This document shows, in pieces, positions 33,222-34,225 of a stretch of 34,225 bases of DNA. Source of the DNA: Chloroflexota bacterium (GTDB lineage Bacteria; Chloroflexota; Anaerolineae; Anaerolineales; Anaerolineaceae); NCBI GenBank assembly GCA_029561345.1, contig JAKQJC010000004.1, forward strand, positions 1 through 34,225, in the 5' to 3' direction. Numbering within the stretch: position 1 is the first letter of the stretch; each line of letters begins with the position of its first letter. The position numbers were made by a program, and so were the translations under genes. The notes below the pieces were generated by a model. That model worked only from the letters and a program-made list of their open reading frames with translations. It was not told the origin of the DNA and ran no database searches.

Positions 33222-34099
33222 AACAATCTAACCGCTTCCCATATCTCTCTCTAGCGCTACTGGCTGCCTGGTTAATTGCCGGGATTGTGGCCATATCCAG
33301 ATTGGACACCGCTCCAGACACGTCTTTTCTGGCATACACACTGCTGTTGTTCACTGCAATTATCTCGGCTGCCAGGCTCTTCCGAACTTCAGCCTTGGTG
33401 GCTACATTGATCAGCCTGGTTGCTTATAATGTCACCTTCTTCCTGCTGCGCGCACTGACCCCAGAGCAGACCATGATTCTGGGTGTTGTCAATGTCATGA
33501 TCATTGGGACGGGGGTGCTGGGGTGGCTATCCTCAAGGCAGATCTGGCAGTTGCAGCAGAAATTGGATCAAACAGACAATGTGATCCAGGATTTGTGGAT
33601 CAGAGATCCGGTGTTGGGAACAACCCGGCTTCCCTATGCTTTGCAGACGCTCAAAACGGAAGTGCTCCGCAGCCAGCGCTATAAATCCAAGCTGAGCCTT
33701 ATCTTAATGAAGATTTCTAATGAAGAAGAGATCAAGAAGGAACAGGGTGTGGCGGCTTTCACGGAGATGCAGCGGCAGGTGAGTTCAATGCTTCCTGGAT
33801 TGCTGCGCGAGATGGACGTCATTTTTGGCCAGGATAACCTGGGGATTATTCTGCCTGAGACGGGCGGCGAAGGCACCATGATTATTGCCAGGAGAATTGC
33901 GGATTCTCTGGCAAGAAAGATGCGTATAGGCGTTCATATTGGCGTGGCTGAATTTGGAGTGGATGCCTTTGATGATAAAGCGCTTTATCATGCGGCGGAG
34001 ACTGCATTGGAGATGGCTGTGCGGGCAGATCAATCCATTGTCACCTACTCGCAGGTTCAGCAGTTGATTGGCGCGGAACCGGAAAAGGAAAAAGAGTAG
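33218..34099 (+). CDS. Membrane protein with degenerate GGDEF domain
   Basis: A 293-residue protein with four predicted transmembrane helices in residues 8-107, a short linker helix (QIWQLQQKLDQTDNVIQDL), and a GGDEF-like fold at about 125-285. The domain shows REMDVIFGQDNLGIILPETG, where active cyclases have RxGGDEF. The signature is thus GQDNL (residues 204-208), lacking the GG and the metal-binding Asp/Glu pattern. AARRIADSL-like and IGVAEF strands remain. It is probably not a diguanylate cyclase and may be a receptor or structural partner. Its start overlaps the bcsB-like stop as ATGA, indicating coupled expression and a role in the same polysaccharide system. Confidence 0.8.
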   Translation: MKQSNRFPYLSLALLAAWLIAGIVAISRLDTAPDTSFLAYTLLLFTAIISAARLFRTSALVATLISLVAYNVTFFLLRALTPEQTMILGVVNVMIIGTGVLGWLSSRQIWQLQQKLDQTDNVIQDLWIRDPVLGTTRLPYALQTLKTEVLRSQRYKSKLSLILMKISNEEEIKKEQGVAAFTEMQRQVSSMLPGLLREMDVIFGQDNLGIILPETGGEGTMIIARRIADSLARKMRIGVHIGVAEFGVDAFDDKALYHAAETALEMAVRADQSIVTYSQVQQLIGAEPEKEKE

Positions 34100-34199
34100 C
34101 TTTTTTTGCAGGATTGAATACCGGACACTTTAACAAATGACGACTGGCACATGAGGTACACTTATGTTTATTCCGTCCAAGGAAGAACAGGAGTGAACC

Positions 34200-34225
34200 A
34201 TGAGTGACAATCGTCGCGTTTATCG
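34200..34225 (+). CDS. Start of a further gene, cut by the window end
   Basis: An ATG at 34200 has AGGAG 6 bases upstream and opens MSDNRRVYR before the window ends. Too little is present to identify it. It lies 100 bases after the degenerate GGDEF gene, on the same strand, and may belong to the same operon. Confidence 0.55.

Noticed and set aside
33827..33841. Active diguanylate cyclase
   Set aside because: The GGDEF signature reads GQDNL, lacking residues needed for metal and GTP binding.

Overview
The window looks like a chromosomal segment of a Chloroflexota bacterium, most likely Anaerolineae-like. This is an inference from gene content: a transaldolase-glucose-6-phosphate isomerase fusion, several membrane Ser/Thr kinases with Thr/Pro-rich linkers and extracytoplasmic propellers, a sufCBD-sufS-sufU-Rieske operon and a fused ADP-forming acyl-CoA synthetase. 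No rRNA marker is present to confirm it. Genes are densely packed, often overlapping by 1-4 bases, and base composition looks moderately GC-rich and even. I saw no tRNA, rRNA, CRISPR array, insertion sequence or phage gene.

Layout. (1) 1-4695, plus strand: a P-loop ATPase with a C-terminal OmpR-type winged helix, rarA, a histidine phosphatase, a UROD/MtaA-like protein and an SCP2 protein, ending at a bidirectional terminator. (2) 4696-5678, minus strand: a SufR-like Fe-S repressor and a SufT-like DUF59 protein. (3) 5872-13772, plus strand: three consecutive membrane proteins with kinase folds. The first has all catalytic residues; the second and third have lost key residues and look like pseudokinases. 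All carry a transmembrane helix, a Thr/Pro-rich linker and an extracytoplasmic beta-propeller. (4) 13797-19756, plus strand: the SUF operon sufC-sufB-sufD-X-sufS-sufU-Rieske, where X is an unrecognised 101-residue protein. (5) 19761-25385, minus strand: PAS protein, EamA transporter, LctP-type permease, ADP-forming acyl-CoA synthetase and a flavodoxin-fold quinone reductase. (6) 25516-30866, plus strand: transketolase, RpiB and the Tal-Pgi fusion. (7) 30899-34225, plus strand: a BcsB-like protein, a membrane protein with a degenerate GGDEF domain, and the first codons of another gene.

How the parts fit. The Fe-S regulator and SufT-like maturation factor are separated from the SUF structural genes only by the kinase/pseudokinase trio, so an envelope-sensing signalling complex sits inside what looks like an Fe-S biogenesis locus. 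The carbon genes in regions 5 and 6 suggest organic-acid transport linked to ADP-forming acyl-CoA chemistry and a compact non-oxidative pentose phosphate module. Region 7 suggests exopolysaccharide synthesis or export with a c-di-GMP-like input that has probably lost cyclase activity.

The most unusual signal is the kinase trio: one apparently active kinase followed by two predicted pseudokinases. The middle one carries two LysM-like modules, each followed by its own WD40-type propeller. Other points are a probably leaderless rarA mRNA, a SufU lacking the usual insertion, and a palindrome-rich control region before the bcsB-like gene.
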